Origin: Arbacia lixula
Taxonomy: Eukaryota > Echinodermata > Echinoidea > Arbacioida > Arbaciidae
Assembly: GCA_963669155.1 (NCBI GenBank)
Contig: OZ022596.1
Coordinates: forward strand, 8,795,603 to 8,859,602
Length of the DNA stretch: 64,000 nucleotides
Direction of reading: 5' to 3'
The stretch's first letter is position 1. Every line of letters starts with the position of its first letter. This document shows positions 48,602 to 60,660 of this stretch, in pieces. Under the pieces are notes generated by a model that was not told the origin of the DNA, did not search any database, and saw nothing but the letters and a program-made list of their open reading frames with translations. Both the position numbers and the translations under genes were made by a program.

Positions 48602-50497
48602 TCTACCCCTGAAGGACAATCAGGTCTACTGTCCAGTTTTGAACTAACTTTGACAGAATTTATGTCAATTGTAGTCTAAAATAAACGTATTCGAAGTCTG
48701 ATGCAAAAATCGCAATACTAGAAGACAAGTGAAACGATAGCGTCGACCATTTGCTGCGCATTCAGTATGGAATGATACAACGCACATGATACCGCTCTTA
48801 TTAAACATGGTAAATGGTTTCGTTTTGCCTCACGTGTGTTACTCAGTTCCTGCTGTTTTTCATTCTGTGCCGGAGACCAGAGTTCATAACATGTGTTAAT
48901 GTCTTTGTTGCGTGATATTACTGGTGACACCTCGATCGAACCATCACGGAACTCTTGATATTATTGCGACATTATATGAAAAACACATGAGAAGCACTTT
49001 CTTCATCATAGTCATGTTAGCTTATATCATGTTCAGAGAGAACGCACGGCAGCAGTGTTACGTGATAGCCCCGTGTATGAGTATGCTCGTAGGCTACACG
49101 AAACATAAACCATGTCGCCCTCTCGTGACGTGTGTATGTACAATCAAGTAAAGTACTAAACTAAGAGTTTGGACACCTTGGTTTTGTTGCGTGGCAACAT
49201 GGCCCGTATTTGTTGGTATCTTTTTGCTAAACATAGCTGCAGGCGTTATGTAACTACTTATGAAAATAAAGGACTCTTCTCTATTCATCTACTTTTGAAT
49301 AGGATTATTATACAGAATGGTTGAGCAATTGTGAGTCTCACTATCCTTATTGTTAAAAGGGTTTGATTGGTTGTGGTTCCTTCATTTTCACGCTTATCTA
49401 TATATTACTTTAATTAAACAATTCCTTGAATTGAACATACACTGTTTTTTCTTTGATCATGATATGACAAATTGTTTATTTTCATGATGTGTTGTAAAAG
49501 AGAGAAAAGGTTTTTATACAACATACATGTAAATGTATTTATAATCAAAACGAGACATACTTGTAGACAAGTATAAGGTGGTCTGCATTGCCAAATTTAT
49601 AGGGCCTACACAGATATCAAAGAGAACTGAAATAATGACTCATTAAGAGTTCAAGTAAGTAAAGGTAGAAGTAAAGATGATGGAAAAGGTGATCATGGTA
49701 ATTACTTTTGCTAAAAAGGGGCTCCAAAAGCAAAACCAGTGACAGCAACAACAACCGTGACCATGACCGAATCATTCTGCCATCACACGGGTCCCATTCC
49801 CGGTTGATTTCATGATTACGGGGAGGTATCGTGTACAGATAAAAAAGAAAGTTAAAATCTAACATATCATACGACAGCGGGATGTATAATCATAGCAACC
49901 ATTTTCTTGTCTAAGCTTTATCTGACAATTGTGGTTGCAATAATAGGAAAGAATATGTGTGGATTGTACGCTACCTGGGAATATAATGCGACGCGGGGAT
50001 TGATTTCGGTTGTTGATTAAGTTATTCTTTGGTTGAATGCCTATGTAGAGAGCCACGTGTTCTAGGGAGGTTACTAAGGTAAAGCTACCCCTCCCCCCCC
50101 CCCCCCGCCCTTAGCGCCAGGTGATATTTTCCGGATAACTATGTAGGCAAGTTTAAATCTAAACTCACCCTAGAAAGCATACTTAATACAGTTTTCATAA
50201 CATGTGTTAATTCTACGACATTGTTAAGTGTAATCATGGACTCTACCACGAATTGTATAATATATGACCAATGTATATGTATGATTTTCAGAATTATTGG
50301 ATATCCACCTTAGAAGTGTGTCAGAATATTTAGGGGGTTTTTTCCATCTTAATGGTAAGATAGGCAGAGTGCTAGGTTTTCTAGTCATACCTATCAGTGT
50401 GGATATAGGCTACCTGGGAATATAATGAGACCCGGGGATTAATTTCGGATGTTGATGAAGTTCTTCGTTGGCTCAATGTTCTTGGTAGGGTACTCTT
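48602..50497. repeat. Composite repeat block M of unit D
   Basis: 48602 to about 49230 is B-like and 49230-50490 is C-like. It contains relic TRIM 3' flank (49105-49600), 85-bp segments near 49970 and 50408, and a C-rich run near 50090-50105. No gene is seen. Confidence 0.55.
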
Positions 50498-51471
50498 ATC
50501 TCATATCTCACTGGCTGGACATCTCGTGTTAAAATACCAGAGCAAGTTTCAGCTCCTTGGACTTGCGAATACGGTGTCCCTCAAGGGTCTGTTATGGGCC
50601 CTATACTCTTCAATGTTTATATCACTCCTGTGTCAACTATAATTCGTAAGCACAATCTTTTCTATCTTATCTATGCCGATGATATTCAACTATATGATGC
50701 GTTTAATCCTCGTTCACCATCAAGTATGCAAGAAGTGTTAGAAAGAATTTCGTTATGTATTGCTGAGATAAACACGTGGATGACTTCAAATTTCCTCAAA
50801 CTAAATGTTTCTAAAACTGAATTCACTATACTATATCGGAAAAACCAATTCAATGAAAATCTATCCAACGTAAAACTCAATGTATGTGATAATGAAATTG
50901 CACTATCCCCTAAAGTTAAGAATCTTGGCATATGTATTGACTCGTGCTTTACACTCTCATCTCACGTCAGTAATATTGTACGTACCTGTAATTTCCATCT
51001 TAAGAATCTGTGGCGCATTAGATGATTTATCAATGAAAAAAACTTGCCATCATGCAGTTAGGGCACTTGTACTTTCTCGACTTGACTATTGTAACAGTCT
51101 CTTTTCAGTTCTTTGTGTTAAAGATCAGAAAAAAACTTCAGAGTGTTCAGAATCGTGCCGCACGTTTAGTGTTTTCAGTTGGTCGCAATATACATACGTC
51201 TCCTTTGATTAGGGAACTCCATTGGCTCCCTTTTTCTCAACGTGTCAAGTTCAAACTTTGTCTGTACATTTATAAATTGATTAACAGTACTGGTCCTTCA
51301 TATCTTGTAAACAAACTTGTTATTCCGAAAACAAACCTCTCCATAGCAGAAAAACGTTTTAGTATAGCTGGATCTAGAGTTTGGAATACACTCCCCTCTT
51401 CCATCCGAACAACACCGACCATATCATCTTTCAAACGACAACTCAAGTCATATCTTTTTCCAAATATCTAG
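50498..51471 (+). pseudogene. Reverse transcriptase fragment, C-terminal half, disrupted
   Basis: The frame open from 50498 shows the RT signature YGVPQGSVMGPILF and then the catalytic YADD box (residues about 60-63 of the fragment). It ends at a TGA (51023-51025) in a place where related elements have arginine. The sequence then shifts frame in an A-run (near 51033) and again in a second A-run (near 51128). The remaining part carries the conserved region SRLDYCNSL and, after the second shift, LQSVQNRAARLV and ELHWLP, ending at a stop in 51471. With no 5' half, endonuclease or intact frame it is inactive. Confidence 0.9.
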
Positions 51472-51799
51472 TTTTATATTTTCATTTATTTAATGTGTAT
51501 TTGTTTTGATGATTTTTGCTATCACTATTTGGTTTGACTTGGCTAACCCATCTGGGGCCTGGTGGCCTCAAGTGCTATACTAGAGCTTCTGTGAATAATG
51601 TGCTGACCCGGCTTGTCCCTTAAATTGTTGGTGAACGAAGCAGCAAGCAAGAGGCCACCAGGCCTCATCTGGCACAGTTGAGAACTCCAATGGTTGATGC
51701 AATTTAATGTATATATTTATATTTTATATCTGATTGTAAGCGCTGTGATACTTTTTGTGTATAGCGCAGATAAATAACCATTATTATTATTGTTATTAT
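50498..51799 (+). mobile_element. 5'-truncated non-LTR retrotransposon (CR1/L2-like)
   Basis: The element is flanked by the 7-bp direct repeat TACTCTT (50491-50497 and 51800-51806). The empty site survives in unit C (33587-33593, TAGTCTT). It has reverse transcriptase sequence, a 3' tail of about 330 bp with GTATAGCGCAGATAAATA, and an ATT/GTT microsatellite end, as in CR1/L2-type elements. It is 1302 bp long, so most of the element is missing at the 5' side, a normal result of target-primed integration. Confidence 0.92.
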
Positions 51800-51806
51800 T
51801 ACTCTT

Positions 51807-53150
51807 GCAAGAACCCCCCTCCCACACCCACGAAGTCTGATGCCAACATCAAACTACTAGAAGACAGGTGAAACGATAGCGTCGACCATTTGCTGTGCAT
51901 TCAGTATACATGATACCGCTCTTTATAAACATGACAAATGGTTTCGTTTTGCCTTGCGTGTATGACTCCGTTCAGTTTCTTCCTGTGCCGGAGACCAGAG
52001 TTCATAACATGTTTTCCTGTTTTCGTTACACTTTACTTTTGGTGACACCTCGATCGAAACATTACATCACCCTAGATGATATTGCGACATGTATTAAGAG
52101 AACAAAATGAATAGCATTTTCTTGATCATGTTCATGTTAGCTGATATCAAGTTGGTATCAACCAGATTTTCTTTAAAGACTGCCTGCCTTACATTTGTTA
52201 CCTTTAAATCACATTTCTCTTTCTACCTCACTAACCTTCTCCAAAACACAGTCGATTTGTTCAGTTTTTTCTTTCTCTTTCCTCCATCCAAGAAAATTAA
52301 TTAACTTTTAAACATAAAACAAAAGTTGTTCAAGGAATCTCCCAAGCTATGTTTGCATCAATGCAATATTTGTATTTCAAGCAGGAAAACAAAATCAGCG
52401 GGAATGCACTGCGGCAATGTATATATAACCTGGGCACAAACGCACCAATGTCTCATGAAAAGTTCAAGACATAAAATAGGTGGGAGTGGTAAAGATTATG
52501 GGAACAACAGCAGTGACAACAACCGTGTATGCTTAATGCAGACAGGCACGTGTTCTCGGAAGGGTTCTTTATCCCGCCGCCCCCCCCCCCCCCTTCTCCC
52601 CCTCCCCCTCCAACTCCTATCTAAATTCCCAGCTTTAGATAATAGTTTTTGGTTATTACGTTAGATCAATCTTAATTGTCTCGACCCGCGCACGCAAACT
52701 TGAACTCAATACAGTTTCCTTGAAATGACGTTATTCAGTGGAATATATCACAAAATTGCTCATTATGACTTTAGAAATGTCTTTGGTAGAAGTTTTCAGA
52801 ATGTTTAAGGGCTTCTGATCTTAATGGTAAGATAGGTCGGGTGCTGAGTTTCTAGTCAGATAAAGGGTGAGAAAGAGACAAAATAGTGTTCGTCCCATCA
52901 TGGAACCTTCGATGATATTGCGTCATACATGAAAACAAATGTTTGCTAAGAATTTTAGAAATTAGAAGCACTCGATAGTTTGTGTGCCATTCAAGAACTG
53001 CACAAAGAACAACCCCCCCCCCCCCCCCAATGTCTAATGAAGAGTTATAGGCTTTAAAGCGATGTGTGGTAGAGATTAAGGAAACTTAAGGGAATGCTTA
53101 TGTAAACAGGCACTTGTTCTCGGGAGGGCACTAGCCCCCCCCCCCCCCCT
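51807..53150. repeat. Composite repeat block M of unit D, second part
   Basis: Paralogous to 33591-34950 of unit C with few changes. C-runs at 52580-52593, 53013-53028 and 53135-53149; the second has no counterpart in unit C, where the same place reads AAACGCACC. No gene is seen. Confidence 0.55.
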
Positions 53151-54542
53151 ATATACTTGTACAGCACATACTTGAAATATACTTTCTCTCCACTCTCTCT
53201 CTTCTTTCTATTATTGTGATCTCTCTGTCACTCTCTCTTCCTCACTTTCTCTGTCCATCCCTCTATCTATCTCTCTCTTCTCTTAAACTGTTCATATTTT
53301 TACCTTTTCGAATTCTTCTTCCTCCCTGATTCACCACCCACTCCCTCGTTCTGTTTTCTCTTTACTCTGTCCCTCTCTCTTTATCTCTTCTTTCCTCTCC
53401 CCCCAACATCCTTCCTCTCTGTCTCCCTCCCTGTCATACATGTCGTATTACACACACGTGTTTTTACCTTTGCTGTGTCCACACCTGGACAGAGAAACTA
53501 TAAAGACACCCAGAAGTGATTATAATCTACATGTACAGAGCGTTCTTTTAACAATGTTTAATACATGTGCAAGTGGAAACAGATTCTGATATTTCAGAGC
53601 ACCGCGCAGGTGACGTCACGAGGTGAGATCATATTAATTTTTGTATCTTTTATCGGATTTTTATGAAACCTTCACTTACCTTTTTTATTTCATGTGTCTG
53701 CGTTTATTGAAACAAACTCAATTTCAGGGTGAACTATCATACTATTTATGCCCAGCATATGAATTATGAACAAGATAACTCCAACTCTTCTTACTTCTAA
53801 GTTTTCCCCTCTACTTTAGCCACATGACTATCAACTCTATTCGGGGGTGAAGTCTAAATTAGCATATACATTTAGGATATGGAAGAAGCTATGGGTGTGG
53901 CCTCTGTCTGGTGGCTTGACCAAGAGGCAATTCTGTGAAGTACATGTATAGATGGAGATATGTGGTCAATTGAGGGTTTTAGGTGGTTTAGGTGCAAGAA
54001 TGTTTAGAAAGTGGTCTTATCAGGACAGGGATAAAGATTAGTATGAATGTAAAAAAAAAAAAAAAAAACAATAAATCATGACCAAGAGGCAGTTCTGCAA
54101 AGTACATGTATAGATAGAGATATATGGCAAATTGAGGGTTTTAGGTGGTTTGGGTGCAAGGACGTTTAGAAAGTGGTCTAATCAGGAAGGGGGTGAGGAT
54201 TAGTATAAATTTTAAACGTTAAAAAAAAATACTTTTTCTTTCTCTTCACCCTCTTTTCTCACTTCCTCTCCCTCTCTTTCCATATTTCTTTTCCTCTCTT
54301 CCCCTCACTCTCACACTTTTCCATTCCCTTACCCTTCTATTTCTTCATATCTCCCCACTATGTTCCCCTATACTGCCACCTTTCACTCTACCATCACCAT
54401 CCCTCCCGTATCTCTCTCTCTTCCCTTCCCCTTCTCATCTCTATCTCTCTTTCACTTTTTTGAAAGAGAGTCTCCACCCCTCCCTTATCTCTCTCACGGA
54501 CAAGCAATGTTTCTAGTGTCGTCAAAAATACGTCAATCTTAC
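53151..54542. repeat. Partial block P, ~150-bp tandem repeats and pyrimidine tract
   Basis: The same order as 34981-36356 of unit C: a CT-rich stretch, GACGTCAC repeat DNA, tandem units (from about 53895 and 54075) with an A-run between them (about 54052-54069), and a CT-rich tract (54235-54520). No gene is seen. Confidence 0.55.
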
Positions 54543-54626
54543 CTTGATCAGCTACTTAGAACCACAACTCTCTGACTTCAAACTTTGCGTACAGCGCTCA
54601 CACTAAAAAAGAGTGCTGTAACGTCA
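54543..54626 (-). promoter_or_regulatory. Distal TRIM-type first exon 1 (unit D)
   Basis: It ends CTGATCAAG at the donor GTAAGATT (exon end 54543). The half CRE TGACGT is at 54621-54626. The gene it served is not adjacent; TRIM D already has a proximal first exon, so this may be an alternative promoter or a relic. Confidence 0.4.
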
Positions 54627-55174
54627 GCTCCAACGACCGGCATCAAACAGGAGCTAGGGAAGTGGCCTCTGCAGTGTAGCTTGACCAAGAGGCAATTCTG
54701 TGAAGTACATGTATAGATGGAGATATGTGGTCAATTGGGGATTTAGGTGTTTTAGGTGCAAGAATGTTTAGAAAGTGGTCTTATAAGGAACAAGGATAAA
54801 GATTAGTGTAAATGTAAAAAAAAAATAAATCAGGACCCTTTTTCTTCGCGCTTTTCTTTCTCCACCATTTATCTTTCTTCCCTTCTTTCTCACTTTCTCT
54901 TCTTCTCTTCCCCTCTTTCCGTTCCTCTTTCCCCTACTTTCACACTTTCTCTTTGACTTACCCTTCTATTTCTTCATAATCCCCACCATGTTCCACTCTA
55001 TTGCTACCTTTCACTCTACCATCACCATGCCTCTCTTTCTACTCCCTTTCCCTCCTTATCCCTATCTCTCTTTCACCTTTTTGAAGAGAATCTCTACTCT
55101 TCCCCATTTCTCTCTCATGGACAACAAATATGTCATACAATAACGAAGTAATAGTTCAAATGACGTAATCTTAC
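54627..55174. repeat. Third copy of the ~150-bp repeat and pyrimidine tract (unit D)
   Basis: The counterpart of 36441-36984: a repeat copy with GTACATGTATAGATGG at about 54705, then CT-rich DNA (54835-55110). No gene is seen. Confidence 0.5.
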
Positions 55175-55254
55175 CTTGATCAACCACTTTATTAGATACA
55201 AACTCCAGCTTTCGCGTACCTCTCACAAACTACAAAACGGGTGCTGCAACGTCA
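55175..55254 (-). promoter_or_regulatory. Distal TRIM-type first exon 2 (unit D), diverged
   Basis: It ends TTGATCAAG at the donor GTAAGATTACGTCA (exon end 55175), with a half CRE at 55249-55254. Nearly identical to 36985-37064. Confidence 0.4.
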
Positions 55255-56460
55255 GCTGCTCCTGACTTCACTCCGAATCACTGCATATACAGTGCTATTC
55301 AAAAGAAGAAGAGGACGACGATTTCCGTCTAAATAGAATATAAAGTCTACTGTCGGATTTTGGACTAACTTTGACACAGGATTTATGTCAATTCTAGTCT
55401 ATGGTAAACGTTTCCGAAATCTGATGCAAAAGTCAAACTACTAGAAGACAAGTGAAACGATAGCGTCGACCATTTGCTATGCATTCAGTATGGAATGATA
55501 CAACATACATGATACCGCTCTTTTTAAACATGGTAAATGGTTTCGTTTTGCCTCGCGTGTATGACTCACTTCCTGCTGTTTTTCATTCTGTGTAGGAGAC
55601 CTGGGTTCATAACATGTGTTAATGTCTTTGTTGCGTGATACTTCTGGCGATACCTCGATGAAACCATCACGGACCCCTTGATATGATTGCGACATTATAT
55701 GAAAAAAAAAACATGTGAAAAACACTTTCTTCATCATGTTCATGTTAGCTTATATTAAGTTCAGAAAGAACGCACGGCATCAATGTTACGTGATAACCCC
55801 GTGTATGAGAATGGTCGTAGGCTACATAAAACATAAACAAAGAGAACTGCCTCAATGGATCATAACGAGCTCAAGTAAGTGATGGTAGTGGTCAAGATGA
55901 TGGAAACCGCAATCGTTGTCAGTGATTGTAATTAAGGTTACGAAAAAAGGGTCATTATAGCCAAGCCAGCGACAACAACAACAACCGTGAACATGAGCCA
56001 ATCATTCTGCCATCATCACTGGTCCTATTCTCGGTTGATTTCATGATTACATGAAGGGATCTTCGACAGATAAAGAGAAAGTTGAAATCTGAAATATCAA
56101 ACGACACCGGGACCTACAATCATGGCAGCCATTTCTTGTCCAAACTTTATCTGACAATTGTAGTTGCATATCTGGCAATTGTGGCAATGCATGAGAAAGG
56201 AAAAGAATATTTGTGGATTGGAGGCTACCTGGGAATATAATGAGACCCGGGGATTGATTTCGGATATTGATGAAGTTCTTCGTTGGCTCAATGCCTATGT
56301 AAACAGGCATTGCTCAGTGTAATTTATATATAAAAAAAAAAGTTTATGTGTGATTTTAAGAACTGTTTCATATCTTCTGTAGAAGTGTGTCAGACTGGTT
56401 AAGGGATTTTTTTTTATCCAAATGGTAAGTCAGGCAGAGTGTTGAGTTTCAAATCCGTGT
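55255..56460. repeat. Composite repeat block M before unit E
   Basis: Closest to 2270-3412, with the 85-bp segment at about 56224. The empty TTAA site of the 37564 element lies near 55755. Minus-strand frames at 55477-55743 and 56047-56310 match those of the left copy but are broken elsewhere. Confidence 0.55.
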
Positions 56461-57075
56461 TGGCTTACCGAATGGTGGGTGACGATGCTTTGAAAAAACT
56501 GTATTTAAAAATATGAAAACAAAGAAGTAAATAGAATGTGGGAGCAAGAAAAAGAAGAACAAGAACAAAAGAAGAAAAAGAAAAGAGAAAAAAGGGAGAG
56601 GGTGAGATAGTGTGTGCGTTTGTGTATGTGAGGGAGGCGAAAGCGAGGGCAAAAACGTGTAATTATTTTGTGTTTATAATGAATAGTTCGATTTTTCCAT
56701 CTATCTGTCATTATCTCCTCCTTTTCCCTCTGTATTTTCCTCTTTCTCCTTTTTTTCACCCCCCCCCCGTCTCTCTATCTCGCTCCCTATCTTTCAATCT
56801 CTCTGTCACTCTTTCTAATTCTTGCTCCCCTTCTCTCTCTCTCTCTCCGTTCCCTTTTCTCTTCGTTCATGTCTCTTGTCAATCTCCCTCTCTGAACCAC
56901 CCCTCCCCGTTCCTCCTCTCTTTTCTATTACTCCTTCCCTTGCTTCGTTCCTCCGTCTCTTTTTCTTTCTGTTTATCTATTCTTTTCTCTCCACCAACAT
57001 CCTTCCTCTCTGTGTCATTTCTGGTCGTACATGTCGTATTTCAGACACGTTTTGGAAAAGTAAAAGATAAATAAA
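56461..57075. repeat. Block P of unit E, chimeric
   Basis: The purine-rich part (to about 56670) follows unit A in lacking AAAGTATCTGTG. The pyrimidine-rich part from about 56750 follows unit B almost base for base. No gene is seen. Confidence 0.6.
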
Positions 57076-60000
57076 TCCAGAACTCATTTCAATCTACGTG
57101 TACAAAGCGCTCTTTTAACAGCGTTTATTAATGAGCGAGTAAAAATAACGGTTTCTGACATACAAACATAACAAGATCTGCATCTATAATGTCTTAATCC
57201 CGATAATGTAAGCAGGTGATAATAGTAATACGTGGAGGTTTTTATATAGCAAGACACCCTATGAGATAGGTTACACATATATCTAAACTCATATTTAACT
57301 CTCCGTTTAATCTGACAGATTGCTAATGGTTGTAACGGTATGAAACACAATCACGTTCATATGTAACAATTATGCTTTACATACACTGCAAACTGATGTT
57401 CCCTACAAAAATTAACCCTTTGACCAGTACATGATATACGCACAACCTACGCGGACTGACAGGGTGACATTTCGACAAGAGTACACATTAAAAGTTGTGA
57501 GAATCTGTACTGTAATATCAATATCAGGAAAATACACGATTTTGTGATAGACTTTGTACAAGTTAGTTTGATTTAAATGTTTTTCACCGAAACACACAAG
57601 AGTTGGCCTTACAGAGGATTCTGAAAGTTTCACATAGAGCCATTGCTATTAAAAACGAACTACGACGTTATCGTGCTTGGTAAACATGATTATACTGTGC
57701 ATGGATGTCATACTTAATACGCTGGTAAAGGTTTATTTCCAAAATTCGATGTGATAAGTTTAATCAAAGTTATTATAACAATATAGATGAACGCTAATGA
57801 TAATCGTTTGTCTCTCAATGTATGGTATACAAAATATCGACAAAGATCACGACGTTTCGTGCGCCGTTGCAACACTTCGCCAGGTGTGATACAAAATTGT
57901 AGTTATCACTAACGATTATCACTAGCGATTATATCCGAATTGAGTAACCTATTTTGCAATAAACATGAACTTTACATTGCAGACAGGGTGTCCCAATTAC
58001 AAAAGTCATTAAACCCGGCACGAATCACATGTAAACCCTAACAATAACGAGTATGAAGTTTCAGTCATAGCTTCACAAACATTTTGAGGAAAAATAAAAA
58101 CATTATCACTGCTTACGTTTGAAACGCGGCAAAACATAGTCTACATTCATAATCACATTGTCTGTCAGCAAACAATGCATGGCGTCGCTCCCATTGCACT
58201 GTATCAAATGTTTTGGACAACCTGCACCAAGCCACTAAATCTAGAAAACGCTATAATCTAGCTTAAAGCCAGTTTCCAGTTCTATTTGGGGGAGAGAAGT
58301 TCTGATACAGTATCTCCTTCCATTTCCGTGTTATCACAAAATCTTATTTTGATTTTAACTTGTAAAAGGCACACTCTGTCTTAGTTTGGGCTATGACCAT
58401 AATGAAACATGTAAAACATTGTAGAACACACAAAGTGCATTATTTGACAACTTCAGAAATAAATGTACGTAGAAACGTAGGTGGAGTATTTGCAATGTGT
58501 AGCAATAAATAATCTCAATAAAAAGAGAACACAAGTGTGTAAGCAGTTTTCAACAGACTTGCATACATGTACATCATAATTATCAATCTTAAATTGTAAG
58601 GATAAGTAAACATGGTAACTATACGTGTATTTCATATTTAATATTTCAATTTCCGAATTTATATACATCAATTTGAAAACTGACGGCAATGTGGAAACAG
58701 GGTAACGAACACTTAACAGGAATTCCACTTCATACCTTATGGCGATAACAAAATGGTATATGTACGATAAAGACACGGACTCTAGATTCAACTTGTAGCA
58801 TCAATTGTTGCTGCGATATGAGCATTTTGTTTGTGATGAAATACAAGTAATCAATTTTACAGACTTGCAGAAATTGCGTGTAGTCACACTAGTCTGTGTT
58901 ACAAGACATAGTTGTGTCAGACTGGGTTGTGTCCATGCACCTCATTTAGTACCTAGGCTAGTAAGTATGGTTAGCGCCGCGTATCAGTAGGATGACATAT
59001 GAATTACAACAGAAAAATATATGGTAGGCCCTATAGCCCACACAGTAAATGCTCACAAAAAATATCTAAACTTGACTGCTCGAACAGTAAGTCATACGTT
59101 CTGTAATTAAGAAATGGCTTTGCGATATTAAAAAAAAAGAGAAAAATCTTGTAAGAATAAAAAATCCACGTAATTAAGTCTAACATGATGTGTATGCCAT
59201 GTCTGATAGCAGCTTTGAATTCGGACTGTCCTCTCCATTTCCCGTCATATCATATCACATCACACAATCACGAGTAATTGCCACTTGGATCAAGTACAAT
59301 CAAGTATTAATCCTCTTAACGTATGCGCAGGTTTGCGGAACACTTATTTGATGCTTTTGTGTAAAATATTACAATTTTCTGCGTTTTTTTCTTATTTGAG
59401 ATACTTCCAGATAAGACTTACATAATATCATGCCTTTGGTGAAAACACCGACACAATCTGCATTTCTCTGCAGGGGTGACCATGATAATATCACACAAAG
59501 TTATTCATGGACAGTCCATCTCTCCGAGGTCCATGATCAGACTACGGCGTGGTTTGGCTTTTTTCATGGTACACTATTGTGAATTATAGTTTTGTACAAT
59601 TCCACCTACTGAAACTTATTTTCGACTGACAGTTAGGGGCTATCATGCCTGTATGTGTTCAAGTAGAATAGAAACGTCAACGATCTTAACAGTACAACGA
59701 GGAATACTGACACAGCAATCATATAAAGACACAGTCAAACTTAGCAAATAATATTTGTGTTAACACGTGCATTGGTCATTACGAGCTATACACTGCGTGT
59801 GTGGTGAACGTGCCACATATTCCTGGAGCATATTAAGTTTCATGTGTAAAATGGCATACAATTAAGCAAATCTTAGAAGATACAACGATTTATAGTACAG
59901 TGCATTAGCATAAGCAAACCTAGAGAGAGTGCGGATATGGTGCTAGAAAAATAAACATTCTTGTGAAATGGCTGTCAAAATTCGTCAAAGACTTGTTCCG

Positions 60001-60660
60001 AACATTATTAGGCTAAGACTCAATCTGCACTAGCTAGGCAACCAGGAGAGAGAGTAGTTAAAAACGGGCAAACGAAAAGTAGTGAGGAAAGACATTCATT
60101 CTAAGAATTAAGTTCATCTTCCTGCCATGTCGCCCTCTCATGACGTGTGTATGTACAATGAAATGGGGAAAAAAATGATTTCTCGGTATAGATCTACACG
60201 GAGTCATTTAGCAGTTGTAAGTCTCAACATCATTATGGTGAGAGGGTTTGATTGGTTCTGGCTCCTTCATTTTCAAGATTATTTCTAACACATTTGCATC
60301 ACTTAAATAAGCAATTCATTGAATTCAACATAGCATATTGTTAGCCGCTTTATTACAATATGATATATCGTGATATCTTTTCCTCAAAGCGTTGTGAAAG
60401 AAGAAAGAATTCTGATCCAAATATGTAAAATATAAATCACTAGGATGGTTCTACACATACTCTAACATTTATTCACAAAGTAACCAATACTTTGAATTTT
60501 CTTCATGAACAAATTCTACTTGTATCATTACAAGTTCAGTAAAAAAAAAACACTTAAGGGAAATAGTATAGCATGACGTAAATAATAAGAACATCATTGT
60601 TGATGTAGTGGGACGTTACACGCTATTCGATCTGACCATGTGAATAGTGACTCTAGTCAT
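57076..60660. other. 3' flank of TRIM E
   Basis: Nearly identical to the 3' flank of B as far as about 59525, then diverged. The empty TA site of the iteron element is at 58306-58307. A minus-strand AATAAA is at 60468-60473. No gene is seen. Confidence 0.55.
60468..60473 (-). promoter_or_regulatory. Poly(A) signal AATAAA, TRIM E
   Basis: AATAAA on the minus strand about 188 bp past the TRIM E stop, at the conserved position. Confidence 0.45.

Noticed and set aside
55477-55743. Minus-strand frame starting MNMMKKVFFTCFFF, also at 2429-2647, with fragments at 21603 and 48718
   Set aside because: Copies differ by frameshifts and stops, so the frame is not maintained; treated as part of repeat block M.
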